From Pandoraea communis (GTDB taxonomy: Bacteria > Pseudomonadota > Gammaproteobacteria > Burkholderiales > Burkholderiaceae): DNA of 64,000 nt. The stretch is taken from contig NZ_CABPSJ010000004.1 of the NCBI RefSeq assembly GCF_902459745.1, positions 372,001 through 436,000 of the forward strand, read 5' to 3'. Of the stretch, positions 8,599 through 17,091 are shown piece after piece. Positions within the stretch are counted from its first letter, which is position 1; the number at the start of each line of letters is the position of its first letter. Both the position numbers and the translations under genes were made by a program. Below the pieces are notes generated by a model that saw only the letters and a list, made by a program, of their open reading frames with translations, was not told the origin of the DNA and ran no database searches.

Positions 8599-9321
8599 TT
8601 ACAAAAGGCTGACCTTACCCGTGGCCAGATCGTACATGGCGCCGACCACTTTTACCCGGCCGTCCTTCACGTAGCGCCCGAGGATCGGTTTGGAGACAGT
8701 CAGGCGGCCGGCGTTGATACGCACATTCTCAATCGTGGCCCTCGCCGCCAGATCATCTTCACCCCCGTCATGTCTGGCGGCCAGAACGGCCGGCTTGATG
8801 GAACGCACCAAGTCACCCAAATGGCCCGGCATGACGGCGTTCTCCTGAATCATCTTCACTGTGGCCGACACTGCGCCGCAGTTGGTATGTCCGAGAACCA
8901 TGACCAGCGGTACGCTAAGAAACTTGACGCCATACTCGAGGCTTGCCAGTCCATCGTCGTTGACGAAGTTTCCTGCAACGCGCACGACGAAGAGGTCGCC
9001 GGGCCCCTGATCGAAAGCCAGTTCCGGAGCGACGCGCGCGTCCGCACAACTGACGATCGCGGCGATGGGGTATTGAGCCGTTACCCGTGCCGCGCGTCCA
9101 GCAGAGTAGTCTTTGTTCAAAGGCGCATTGGCGACGTAACGCGCATTGCCTTCCATCAGGCGGGCGAGCGCCGCATCGGGCGCAATCGCGTTCGGCGCCG
9201 GGCCGGCCGACGGTTCTGCTGCAAAGCCGTCCCGGGCGGTGACGCCACTGAGAGCCATCGCGGCGGCTCCGGCGAAAAGCATCTGACGGCGGGGCATCGA
9301 GGGAGCGTGATGGTCGCACAT
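8599..9321 (-). CDS. Exported beta-class carbonic anhydrase
   Basis: 240 residues. It interconverts CO2 and bicarbonate. The zinc site is complete: Cys92, Asp94 and Arg96 in SCADAR, then His145 and Cys148 in GHTNCGA. The N-terminus has a paired Arg followed by a hydrophobic stretch (MPRRQMLFAGAAAMALSG), so export to the periplasm, possibly by the Tat route, is likely. Start 9321 is supported by AAAGGA eight bases upstream; an internal ATG at 9297 is the alternative. It is divergent from the regulator gene at 9545 across an AT-richer spacer of 220 bases. Confidence 0.88.
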   Translation of the reverse strand: MCDHHAPSMPRRQMLFAGAAAMALSGVTARDGFAAEPSAGPAPNAIAPDAALARLMEGNARYVANAPLNKDYSAGRAARVTAQYPIAAIVSCADARVAPELAFDQGPGDLFVVRVAGNFVNDDGLASLEYGVKFLSVPLVMVLGHTNCGAVSATVKMIQENAVMPGHLGDLVRSIKPAVLAARHDGGEDDLAARATIENVRINAGRLTVSKPILGRYVKDGRVKVVGAMYDLATGKVSLL

Positions 9322-9544
9322 GATCGTTTCCTTTAGTTTTGGACTACGTTGTTTTGAGCAAATGCTTTTGGCCCTGGCGATTTTGTCTGGCGATCGGGAC
9401 GATGCAATCGTATCGAGGTCGGTATTGTTCGGGGAAGTCCAATTTTTGCATGTATATTTGACGCTATTCTTTAATGCACTTCGCTGTCGCAGAAACAGGG
9501 AAAAACAGAGCGCAAATTGATGTGGCCAAACGGGGGAAATTCGG

Positions 9545-10393
9545 ATGGAGCAACCGGAATTACCTTATGAACAGCTCATGCACGATTACTGCGATTCGCT
9601 GTTGCATCTATTCAGCGGTGAGCGGCTGCTCAATAAGCTGTTTGGGCGAGTGATGCAGTCGCATGCCTTGGGGCGCGTGATCATCATGCATTACGAATAT
9701 CTGGCAGGAACCGGTGAGCGCCCCACCTTGTCGCGGTTGCAAAACCTGATTGGCTATTCGCGTACACTGGCAAGCTTTTTTGCGGTACTGCGGGTGGTCA
9801 GGCTCATTTCGGTCGAGCCCGATCAGGACGACCGGCGCCTAAAGTATCTGGTACCGGGTCCGCGGACTATAGACGGTTTGCGCCAATGGCTGATAAAGCA
9901 TCTCGAATGCTGTGAATCGCTTGGGTTGATTGATCGGGGATGCGCCGACCGCATGCGGCGCGACGACATTTTCTTTTCGCATTACGTACTGCATTCGCGG
10001 CTGATTCTCGACAACGTTACGACGCAATTTCCACAATTTCCATTGGTCAACTGGGTCCATCAGAACGAATGCGGGGACCGGATTGTATTCTTCCTGTTGC
10101 GCGAGCATTTTCGTTGCGTACTGGCGAGCACCACTTCGCACGGTACCCGGCATTGGCTCAAGCTCAGTAGCAGCCAGATCGCATCGGATCTGGGCATTTC
10201 GAAATCTCACGTGCGCAATGTAATCAACGAAGCGGAGAAGTGCGGGGTGCTGACGCACAATGAGACCCGCCGTGCCGTGACGCTTTCAGATGAGTTTGTT
10301 TCCCAGGTGCATGGGTGGTTTGTCGGCACCCTGTCGTATTTCGCCGAGACAGCGCGGCGAGCGCTGGCGGACATGTCCGCCAGCGTCGATTGA
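9545..10393 (+). CDS. Transcriptional regulator with two winged-helix domains
   Basis: 282 residues. Two DNA-binding-like halves can be seen: residues about 20-110, with PTLSRLQNLIGYSRTLASFF as a helix-turn-helix and a following wing; and about 190-260, with KLSSSQIASDLGISKSHVRN, a classic helix-turn-helix, then INEAEKCGVLTH as the next helix. The ends are helical. A GGGGGAAA stretch lies just before the ATG. I cannot place it in a named family; a tandem MarR/Crp-type fold is a guess. GC is lower than in the core genes, which together with the tRNA neighbour hints at horizontal origin. It may regulate the divergent carbonic anhydrase. Confidence 0.65.
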   Translation: MEQPELPYEQLMHDYCDSLLHLFSGERLLNKLFGRVMQSHALGRVIIMHYEYLAGTGERPTLSRLQNLIGYSRTLASFFAVLRVVRLISVEPDQDDRRLKYLVPGPRTIDGLRQWLIKHLECCESLGLIDRGCADRMRRDDIFFSHYVLHSRLILDNVTTQFPQFPLVNWVHQNECGDRIVFFLLREHFRCVLASTTSHGTRHWLKLSSSQIASDLGISKSHVRNVINEAEKCGVLTHNETRRAVTLSDEFVSQVHGWFVGTLSYFAETARRALADMSASVD

Positions 10394-10545
10394 TGTCGCG
10401 CCAACAAGCGCCGCTGGCGAGATCCGTGAGGGCCTGCCTCGGTTTGCACCAAGCGCTTCGCTCGGCGCATCTGTCGCATGCGGGTCGGCAGCGGTCCGGG
10501 AGACTGACGACCGCCGCCGCCAGAACGAGCGCCGGACCTAGGAAT

Positions 10546-11253
10546 TCAGACGATGCGACGCGCAAGCATGGTTCTGATCTCGCCGATTGCCTTCGCCGGA
10601 TTCAATCCCTTCGGGCAAACGTCCGTGCAATTCAATATCGAGCGACAGCGGAACAGCCGATATGGGTCGTCAAGATTGTCGAGTCGCGCATTGGTGCCTT
10701 CATCCCGAGAGTCCACGAGGAACCGATAAGCCTGTAGGAGTCCTGCGGGGCCGACATACTTGTCGGGGTTCCACCAAAACGATGGGCAGGCGCTCGAGCA
10801 ACAGGCGCACAGGATGCATTCGTAGAGTCCATCAAGCTGGTCGCGTTCCTCCGGCGATTGGAGGCGCTCTCGTTCGGGCGGCGGCGTATCGTTGATCAGG
10901 TACGGCATGACCGAGTGATACTGCTTGAAGAATGCCGTCATGTCGACGATCAGGTCGCGGACGACCGGCAGGCCTGGCAAGGGGCGCAAAATCGTATGAC
11001 GTGGCAGATCGTGAAGGTTCGTCGTACAGGCAAGACCGTTCTTGCCATTAATGTTCATCGCATCTGAACCGCATACCCCTTCTCGACACGAGCGCCTGAA
11101 ACTCAACGTTTCATCGAGCGCCTTCAAGCGAATCAGCATATCGAGCAACATTCTGTCGGTCGGTGCAACGTCCATCTCGAATGTCTGCATGCGAGGCCCG
11201 GCGTCACGGTCCGGATCGTAGCGGAAGATTTCTAACGTTCTGGATTCGCTCAC
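10546..11253 (-). CDS. Orphan succinate dehydrogenase/fumarate reductase iron-sulfur subunit
   Basis: 235 residues, GTG start at 11253 with GGAG seven bases upstream. All expected cluster ligands are present: 2Fe-2S Cys56, Cys61, Asp64 and Cys76 (SCREGVCGSD, GLAC); 4Fe-4S and 3Fe-4S Cys146, 149, 152, 156, 203, 209 and 213. It should pass electrons between a flavoprotein and a membrane anchor, but no sdhC, sdhD or sdhA lies beside it, so this is probably a second, isolated copy rather than the housekeeping sdhB. It could work with another flavoprotein, or be a relic still under selection. Confidence 0.88.
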   Translation of the reverse strand: MSESRTLEIFRYDPDRDAGPRMQTFEMDVAPTDRMLLDMLIRLKALDETLSFRRSCREGVCGSDAMNINGKNGLACTTNLHDLPRHTILRPLPGLPVVRDLIVDMTAFFKQYHSVMPYLINDTPPPERERLQSPEERDQLDGLYECILCACCSSACPSFWWNPDKYVGPAGLLQAYRFLVDSRDEGTNARLDNLDDPYRLFRCRSILNCTDVCPKGLNPAKAIGEIRTMLARRIV

Positions 11254-11387
11254 GATGTATCTCCATCATGACATGCACCGGCGCGACCGGGCGGGGCATA
11301 GGCGCCACTGCGCGCATGGACTGAATGGCTAGTATCGGCGTGCCGTATCGAGATGTGAGGTAGTCCATGTGCGCCTGCGCAAACCCG

Positions 11388-12080
11388 TCACCTTCCGCGG
11401 CGACCGTACTGACGCAGCTTCTGTTGCTGCTCGGCGTTGAGGACACCCAAGATCTGCTTTTGGCTCTCCAACTGGTTACGCAACATCTGCAGACGAATCT
11501 CAGATATCGTCTTCGCCGTCTTCATCGCCGCATCCACGTCGACGGTCTGCGGGTCGAAACTGTGCCGGCCTGAGACCATCGCATCGTGCATTGACGTCAT
11601 CAGCGCCCACTGCTTTTTCTCCCGCGCTTCCTGAATCGCCTCGATTTGCTTGATTTGGGCATCGCTCAGATCGAGCGACGCAAGCATTGGCGTCGAGCCT
11701 CCAGGCCCAAAGTTGTATGCGCCCATCGTCCAGGGGGCCATTCCGTAGCCACCGCCGCCCATCATCCACGGTCCCATCCCCCAACTGCCGTATCCGCCGC
11801 CCATCATCCATGGACCCATACCGTAACCACTGTCCCAGCCACCCATCATGCCCGGTCCCATTGGCCACTCACCCGGCCCGTAGGGATGGCCATCGCTCGC
11901 TCCGCGCTGCGATGCTCCCGCTCCGTTGCCACCCATCATTCCGGGGCCCATGCCGTAACCCCGCCCGTCGGGTGATGCCGCGGGCGTGCCGGTGCTATTC
12001 GTGGACTGCGCCGATGCCGGAATGGATGCGAGCGCAAGTGCAGGGGCAACCACCAAGGCTGCAAAAATTTGGCTATTCAT
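11388..12080 (-). CDS. Exported Met/Gly-rich metal-sensor-like protein (Spy/CpxP/ZraP-like)
   Basis: 230 residues from ATG 12080 (GGAGAG upstream). A Sec signal peptide (MNSQIFAALVVAPALALASIPASA) is followed by a low-complexity segment, residues about 35-125, with repeated GMGPWMMGGG/GMGPGMMGG units rich in Met, Gly and Trp, then a helical C-terminal region (LDLSDAQIKQIEAIQEAREKK and later LRNQLESQKQILGVL) like the periplasmic LTXXQ/heavy-metal-resistance helices. Met-rich repeats suggest soft-metal (copper or silver) binding; the helical part suggests a periplasmic chaperone or sensor. Function is inferred from composition. Confidence 0.65.
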   Translation of the reverse strand: MNSQIFAALVVAPALALASIPASAQSTNSTGTPAASPDGRGYGMGPGMMGGNGAGASQRGASDGHPYGPGEWPMGPGMMGGWDSGYGMGPWMMGGGYGSWGMGPWMMGGGGYGMAPWTMGAYNFGPGGSTPMLASLDLSDAQIKQIEAIQEAREKKQWALMTSMHDAMVSGRHSFDPQTVDVDAAMKTAKTISEIRLQMLRNQLESQKQILGVLNAEQQQKLRQYGRRGR

Positions 12081-12222
12081 GTTCTCTCCATTGCTGCAAA
12101 GCGAAGGTGATAAAACCAAGATGTCATTGACCCGCGAAGCGCATCGCTGGAATTCCGCCTGGCTAGCCTTCGCCGCGATGCGATGGGGCAATATAGACCG
12201 GAGCAATCAAGGCTTGCGCGCT

Positions 12223-12483
12223 TCAGCCCTCTAGGTCCGCACGCCGCTTTTTGTATTCGTCGGCGTCGATCTCACCGCGCGCGTAGCGGTCGTCGAGTAT
12301 GTCAAGAGCGGACCGGCTTCGAGCACTCCGATCCCGTTGGCAATGTGAAGACCGGCGAAACAAACCGAGCGCCACAACGAAAACCGCGACAATTAAAAGC
12401 ACGAGCAGCCATCCGAAGCCGCCCCCCATCATCCCGTAGCCACATCCGCCCGGTTGTCCGAACCCCATCATTCGATGCTCCAC
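12223..12483 (-). CDS. Small membrane protein with a C-terminal SHOCT domain
   Basis: 86 residues from a GTG at 12483 (AAGG seven bases before it); ATG 12471 is an alternative. It has a Met/Gly-rich head (GYGMMGGGFG), one membrane helix (WLLVLLIVAVFVVALGLF), and a C-terminal SHOCT motif (ALDILDDRYARGEIDADEYKK, final residues). SHOCT modules are short oligomerisation or targeting pieces, often in envelope proteins. The shared MMGGG motif with the gene at 11388 suggests a common metal-related job. Confidence 0.75.
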   Translation of the reverse strand: MEHRMMGFGQPGGCGYGMMGGGFGWLLVLLIVAVFVVALGLFRRSSHCQRDRSARSRSALDILDDRYARGEIDADEYKKRRADLEG

Positions 12484-12771
12484 AACTTACCTTGGATAAA
12501 GTCTAGTTCGTCGCGCGGGATCTTCTTTGATTAATATCATTCAACTGACCGTTCTTCGCGGCAGACCCAAACACGAAGCTGAGGGCCGGTGACTCGGCAG
12601 GGGGCGTCAGCGTCTCCGGCGTCGCCTTTGGACATCGCCCGGTATTGGCCACCCCTTGTCGCCGGAAAGCTCTGCAATTCGCACGCGTTCGTGCAAAACG
12701 CATCGTGCCGGCGCAACAGCGTCGATTCGCGCAGCGCGACCGGTCACTGGCATCTTGGTCGTTGGCACGGC

Positions 12772-13320
12772 CTATTGCGCTGTCGATGAGTCCGTCGGAT
12801 GATGGTGCATCATTCCGGGATCGTGTCCTGCCACCGCATCGTGCCCGTGATCGGACAACTGGGCATCAAACCATTCGTGCAGCGCAGTGATGAGACGAGG
12901 CGCTTCCGTGCGGTAGACGATTTCGCCGCCATCGGGCAAGTCGCGATAGTCGATCTTCAGCTCGCCCGGCTTCGCGGTACGCAGCGCGGCCAAGCCCGGC
13001 ATGTCAATGCCGTGGATCTGCTCCGGCGCTTCGAAATGGCCTGCCGAGAACTGCCTGGCAATGATGGACAGATGTTCGCGAATTAGCGCGACCTGTTTCA
13101 GGTCGTGATGCTTCGTGACGACCTGCTGGATTCCGCCGTCGGCCGTCTTCGCAAAGATGTGGGTGGTAGCCGCAAGGGAGAACGGCATCACCTCTGCGCC
13201 GTGCCGTGACACGTCCATCCGGCGCGCCGTATCGTCGGCGACTGCAGACGACGAGAGAACGAAGACGCCGAGCAGGACGGAGGTCGATGCGGCGATGACA
13301 GGAGATAAAAGGCGCTTCAT
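12772..13320 (-). CDS. Exported protein of unknown function with a His/Met-rich tail
   Basis: 182 residues from ATG 13320, preferred over the ATG four codons upstream because GGAG lies six bases before it. A Sec signal peptide (LLSPVIAASTSVLLGVFVLSSSAVA) is followed by a mixed alpha/beta domain with MPFSLAATTHIF, a helix at ALIREHLSIIARQFSAG and YRDLPDGGEIVYRTE. The tail HGHDAVAGHDPGMMHHHPTD looks like a metal-binding sequence. Closely similar periplasmic proteins are, as far as I recall, of unknown biochemical role. It belongs to a run of three minus-strand genes with Met/His-rich motifs. Confidence 0.65.
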   Translation of the reverse strand: MKRLLSPVIAASTSVLLGVFVLSSSAVADDTARRMDVSRHGAEVMPFSLAATTHIFAKTADGGIQQVVTKHHDLKQVALIREHLSIIARQFSAGHFEAPEQIHGIDMPGLAALRTAKPGELKIDYRDLPDGGEIVYRTEAPRLITALHEWFDAQLSDHGHDAVAGHDPGMMHHHPTDSSTAQ

Positions 13321-13571
13321 GTTCCACTCCAATCGAAAGACGGCTTGCAGCCTAGCGCCAGTATCCTACTCTGACGACGATATGACTGAAATCATGCGCG
13401 GTGCGGCGATGTTTACCCGAGAGCTGGCCACACGGGGAATCGCGGACCAACGCGACCAGGCAAACGTCGTCAAACCTCACTATTCGTGCCCCCGACTGCC
13501 CCCGATTTTTACAGGGATAGCCGGTTTCGGAAGTGCGATTCCCGCCGGTTAAGCGGGCATCGGTTTTCGAA

Positions 13572-14483
13572 TCACTGAAGAAATGTAGTGATGGCTGTCA
13601 TCGTCGCTTGCGGTTGTTCTTCCATCAACCAGTGGCCGGCATTCGGAATCACAACGCCTTGCACGTTGCTGGCCGCCGCACGCGCGACCGTCTCCATCAT
13701 GGTGCCGAACGACTTTTCTTCGCCGATCGCGAGTACCGGCATTGGCAACGGCCCTTGGGTCAGAAATGCCCGGTTGTCGATCGCATCCTGATCGAAGGCG
13801 TGAAACTGTTCGAAGCCGGAATGCATCGCGCCAGGCAGCGCATAGAACTTTGCGTAATGCCGGCGCGAAGCTTCATTGAAATTCTTGGGGTCCGCCGAAA
13901 ACTCGTTCCAGAAGCGATCGAGGTAAATGCGCTCGCGGCCCTTGACCAGCCGCTCCATATCCGGCCCGCCGAAACGGAAGTGCCAGAGTAGCGGGCTCTT
14001 CAAGATTTCTTCCCACGGGCCGACGCCGGGAATCGGTGCATCCATGAGTACGAGTTTTGTCACGCGCTCAGGCTGCTCGGCCGCGAAAGCGTAGGCGACC
14101 ATGTTGCCGATGTCATGGGCCACCACGTCGACTTTGCCAATCCGGAGGGTATCCAGAACGCCGGCAATATCGCGTGCTTCGTTCTTTTTGTCGTAGCCTG
14201 TGGCCGGATGGTCGGAGAGTCCCATGCCGCGAAGATCGGGGACGATCACGGTGTGATTTGCAGCGAGTTTCGCGGCGAGTGGCGCCCACATGTCGCCGGT
14301 CTCGCCATAGCCGTGCAGCAATACGACGGCAGGCCCGTGGCCGCCGACGCGCACATATATTTTCGCGCCGTTGGTGGTCAGGGTCTGGTGCTTGAAATCG
14401 GCCGGAAACGCGAATACGTCGGCCGCCGCAGGAAAAGCGTGAAGAGAGACAAGCAACAACAGAAACGAGACGAGCTTCCGCAT
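13572..14483 (-). CDS. Exported alpha/beta hydrolase, epoxide-hydrolase-like
   Basis: 303 residues from ATG 14483 (GGGGG upstream). A Sec signal peptide (MRKLVSFLLLLVSLHAFPAAA) precedes an alpha/beta-hydrolase domain: oxyanion motif HGYGETGDMW, nucleophile elbow AHDIGN with Asp rather than Ser, and C-terminal NAGHWLMEE with the catalytic His. An Asp nucleophile is characteristic of epoxide hydrolases and haloalkane/haloacetate dehalogenases. The substrate is not predictable. The export signal makes it periplasmic, which is less usual for this group. Confidence 0.8.
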   Translation of the reverse strand: MRKLVSFLLLLVSLHAFPAAADVFAFPADFKHQTLTTNGAKIYVRVGGHGPAVVLLHGYGETGDMWAPLAAKLAANHTVIVPDLRGMGLSDHPATGYDKKNEARDIAGVLDTLRIGKVDVVAHDIGNMVAYAFAAEQPERVTKLVLMDAPIPGVGPWEEILKSPLLWHFRFGGPDMERLVKGRERIYLDRFWNEFSADPKNFNEASRRHYAKFYALPGAMHSGFEQFHAFDQDAIDNRAFLTQGPLPMPVLAIGEEKSFGTMMETVARAAASNVQGVVIPNAGHWLMEEQPQATMTAITTFLQ

Positions 14484-14649
14484 TTCTGACCCCCTGGGGT
14501 TGATCAAAACGATCTGCCTGTGGCGCGGATATTCTCACATCTTTCCGGATTACGGCGCTAAATCCGCATACGGACGGCCTGAATTGAAGGCACTCGCCTT
14601 CCGGCAGCTCGCACGTCAACGTCCCCGCGCATTACCGCCCCGTCTCATC

Positions 14650-15078
14650 TCACTTGAACGTGTGCAGGTAAGCGATCAGATCCGCGACCTTGCGTTCGTT
14701 GCCAATGCCCCAGAAGCGCATCTTTGTACCAGGCACGGTCTTGCCCGGATTGGCGATGAAGGCGGCGAGCGTCTTGTCGTCCCACACGATGCCCGACTGC
14801 TTCATCTCCTTCGAGTAATCGAAGTCCGGCAGACTGCCCGCGCGCCGGTTGGCAATGCCGTTGAGTTGAGGGCCGAAGCCCGACGCCGCCATCGGCCCGA
14901 CCGAATGACACGATGCGCAGCGTGAGGTGAACAGCGCCTTGCCGGCGTCGATATCCGGTGCGGCGAAGGCCGATGCGGCAAACGTGGCTAGGGCAAACGT
15001 CAACACGCCGATTCGCAGGCGCGCAGCGGGGGCAAGACGCTGGGCCGGCAAGCAAAGAGGGGTAGAGCGGGTAGTCAT
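14650..15078 (-). CDS. Periplasmic class I cytochrome c
   Basis: 142 residues with a long N-terminal signal (hydrophobic IGVLTFALATFAASAFA, cleavage near residue 40). There is one heme site, Cys54-Ala-Ser-Cys57-His58, with Met120 (GTKMRF) as the likely sixth ligand. Size and motifs fit the soluble cytochrome c2/c550 group, which carries single electrons in the periplasm. It stands alone; no oxidase or dehydrogenase partner is adjacent. Confidence 0.88.
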   Translation of the reverse strand: MTTRSTPLCLPAQRLAPAARLRIGVLTFALATFAASAFAAPDIDAGKALFTSRCASCHSVGPMAASGFGPQLNGIANRRAGSLPDFDYSKEMKQSGIVWDDKTLAAFIANPGKTVPGTKMRFWGIGNERKVADLIAYLHTFK

Positions 15079-15521
15079 TGGCGGGTGGAATGTCGGGGGA
15101 TCGGTGGTAACGGCAAACCGCTAAGTTACCGCTTTCCGCCGGGCACGGCCAGTGGTTCCCGCCCCGCGTCGTACAACATCGTGTCGTGAGCGCAGAGGTT
15201 GAGCACTTCGAGCGCGCCTGATGCCGAACCGGGGGCAGCATGCGTTCGCACCGTCATGACGGCAGTTCGCGATGCCTTTGGTCATGACGGGGGTATCCGC
15301 CTACGGTGCGGCCAGTACCTTCACGACGCACGCGCTGGCGTTGATCGCTTGGGCGAGTGCGGTGGCGATTGCCGTTGTGCTGCGCTCGGCGTTGGGATGG
15401 TGGGGGCGCGTGAGCTGGCTGCCGGTGACGCGTCGCTGGCGCCGTGAGTTGACTGCTGTGAGTCTGCAAAGGCCGTCAGCGCTTGTCTGCTAACGGCCGT
15501 TCGCGTGCGGTGATGGTGGTA
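15079..15521. other. Intergenic region
   Basis: About 440 bases between the cytochrome c gene and the ABC transporter operon. Apart from the doubtful small frame at 15284-15493, nothing is supported. No strong terminator is visible at the end of the ABC operon. Confidence 0.45.
15284..15493 (+). CDS. Possible small membrane protein (doubtful)
   Basis: 69 residues starting MTGVSAYGA, with one strongly hydrophobic segment (ALALIAWASAVAIAVVL) followed by a basic region (RVSWLPVTRRWRRE), the layout of a single-span inner-membrane protein. No ribosome binding site is evident, and the frame lies alone between two minus-strand genes, so it may be chance. Confidence 0.25.
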   Translation: MTGVSAYGAASTFTTHALALIAWASAVAIAVVLRSALGWWGRVSWLPVTRRWRRELTAVSLQRPSALVC

Positions 15522-16319
15522 TTACGCCGCGCCCTTCGTCACGCTGTCCGGCAAATCGCGGCCGTGATACTTCTTGTAGATCGCGTTGAGCTTGCCGTTC
15601 TTCAGGTTGGTCTTCACCCAGTTGTTGATCCAGTCCTTGAGCGCGGGCTGATTCTTGTTCAGCGCGATACCAAGATCGAATTCCTTCTGCGCGAATTTCA
15701 GTTCGAGGTTCTTGTCCGGTGCGCGCTTGATCATCTCGCCGAGGTTCGACGGCGTGCTCGAGAAGATATCGACCTGCCCCGTCACCATCGACGTGATGAG
15801 CGTGGCGTCGTCTTCATAGCGAACGATCTGTGCGCCCTTGGCGTTCTGCGTGGTGAGCGTATCGTTGACGGTCGCGCGCGTGAGGCCGATGCGTTTGCCG
15901 TTGAGGTCGTCATAGCCCTTGATGTTCACACTCTTGGGCCCGCCCACGATGATCGAAATGACGGCGTACGGAATCGAGAAGTCGATCACCTGCGCACGTT
16001 CCGGCGTAATCGAGAGATCGGCCACCACGATATCGGCACGGTTCGCTTGCAGCGTCGGCACGCGTGCGGCGTTCGTCACAGACACGATATCGAGCTTCAC
16101 GCCCAGATCCTGCGCCAGCAGCTTGGCAGTGTCGACGTCCGAGCCCGCCGGTTGCAGATTGGCGTCGGCGAACGAGTACAGCGGTGTGCCCATGGCGATC
16201 GCAACGCGAATCTTGCCCGCCTTCTTGATGTCGTCGAGCTGATCTGCGAAAGCGGTGTGCGCCATTGCACCGAGCAGGACGGCGGCGCAGGCCCGAGTGA
16301 GGAACGTCTTGAGTTTCAT
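15522..16319 (-). CDS. Amino-acid ABC transporter, periplasmic binding protein
   Basis: 265 residues, family 3 extracellular solute-binding protein. A signal peptide (FLTRACAAVLLGAMAHTAFA) is followed by GKIRVAIAMGTPLYSFAD and the ADIVVADLSITPERAQVIDFS segment characteristic of polar amino-acid binders. It captures an amino acid in the periplasm for the permease pair encoded upstream. It is the last gene of a four-gene minus-strand operon, 43 bases after the ATPase gene. Confidence 0.9.
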   Translation of the reverse strand: MKLKTFLTRACAAVLLGAMAHTAFADQLDDIKKAGKIRVAIAMGTPLYSFADANLQPAGSDVDTAKLLAQDLGVKLDIVSVTNAARVPTLQANRADIVVADLSITPERAQVIDFSIPYAVISIIVGGPKSVNIKGYDDLNGKRIGLTRATVNDTLTTQNAKGAQIVRYEDDATLITSMVTGQVDIFSSTPSNLGEMIKRAPDKNLELKFAQKEFDLGIALNKNQPALKDWINNWVKTNLKNGKLNAIYKKYHGRDLPDSVTKGAA

Positions 16320-16362
16320 GCAGTGGTCTCCTTGGAGTGATGTTGTTGTCGTGACTGCGTGC

Positions 16363-17091
16363 TTACAGCCCGTTGGCGAGGAATGCGCGCAGTTCGGGCG
16401 TTTGCGGGTTGTCGATCATTTCGCCCGGACCGACTTCCCATACCTTGCCCTGATGCATGTAGATGATCTGATCGGCCACGCGCTTGGCGAACGCCATCTC
16501 GTGCGTGACGAGCAGCATCGTCATGCCGTCGGCCGCGAGGTCTTCCATGACGCGCAGCACTTCGCCCGTGAGTTGCGGATCGAGTGCCGACGTCACTTCA
16601 TCGAATAGCATGACTTTTGGCGACATCGCGAGCGAGCGGGCAATGGCCACACGTTGTTGCTGGCCGCCCGAGAGTTGCTCGGGATAACTGTCGGCCTTAT
16701 CGGAAAGGCCCACTTGTGCGAGCACACGCTTGGCCACTTCCTCCGCTTCGCCGCGCGCCAGACGCTTCACGTGCCGTAGCGCAAGCATGATGTTCTCGCG
16801 CACGCTCAGGTGCGGAAACAAGTTGTAGCTCTGGAAGACGATGCCCACTTCGCGGCGCAGTTGATGCAGGTCGATCTGCGGATCTTCCACACGAATGCCG
16901 CACACTTCGATGGAGCCTTCGTCGATGGTTTCCAGGCGGTCGATACAACGCAGTGCCGTACTCTTGCCCGAGCCGCTCGCGCCGATGATGGCGACCATCT
17001 TGCCGCGCTCCACTTCGAACGACACGCCCTTGAGCACCGGGTTGTCGCCGAAGCGCTTGTGAATCTGGTTGACCTTAACGATTGCCGACAT
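16363..17091 (-). CDS. Amino-acid ABC transporter ATP-binding protein (GlnQ-like)
   Basis: 242 residues. Walker A GASGSGKST (37-45), signature LSGGQQQR, Walker B VMLFDEVTSALDP and the switch His in LLVTHEMAFA are all present. It energises the two permeases. The start at 17091 overlaps the end of the preceding permease gene by 17 bases. Confidence 0.93.
   Translation of the reverse strand: MSAIVKVNQIHKRFGDNPVLKGVSFEVERGKMVAIIGASGSGKSTALRCIDRLETIDEGSIEVCGIRVEDPQIDLHQLRREVGIVFQSYNLFPHLSVRENIMLALRHVKRLARGEAEEVAKRVLAQVGLSDKADSYPEQLSGGQQQRVAIARSLAMSPKVMLFDEVTSALDPQLTGEVLRVMEDLAADGMTMLLVTHEMAFAKRVADQIIYMHQGKVWEVGPGEMIDNPQTPELRAFLANGL

Noticed and set aside
8172-15521. Intact prophage or integrative element after tRNA-Leu
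   Set aside because: No integrase, structural, replication or conjugation gene and no second tRNA-end copy was found; only composition and gene content hint at an old island.
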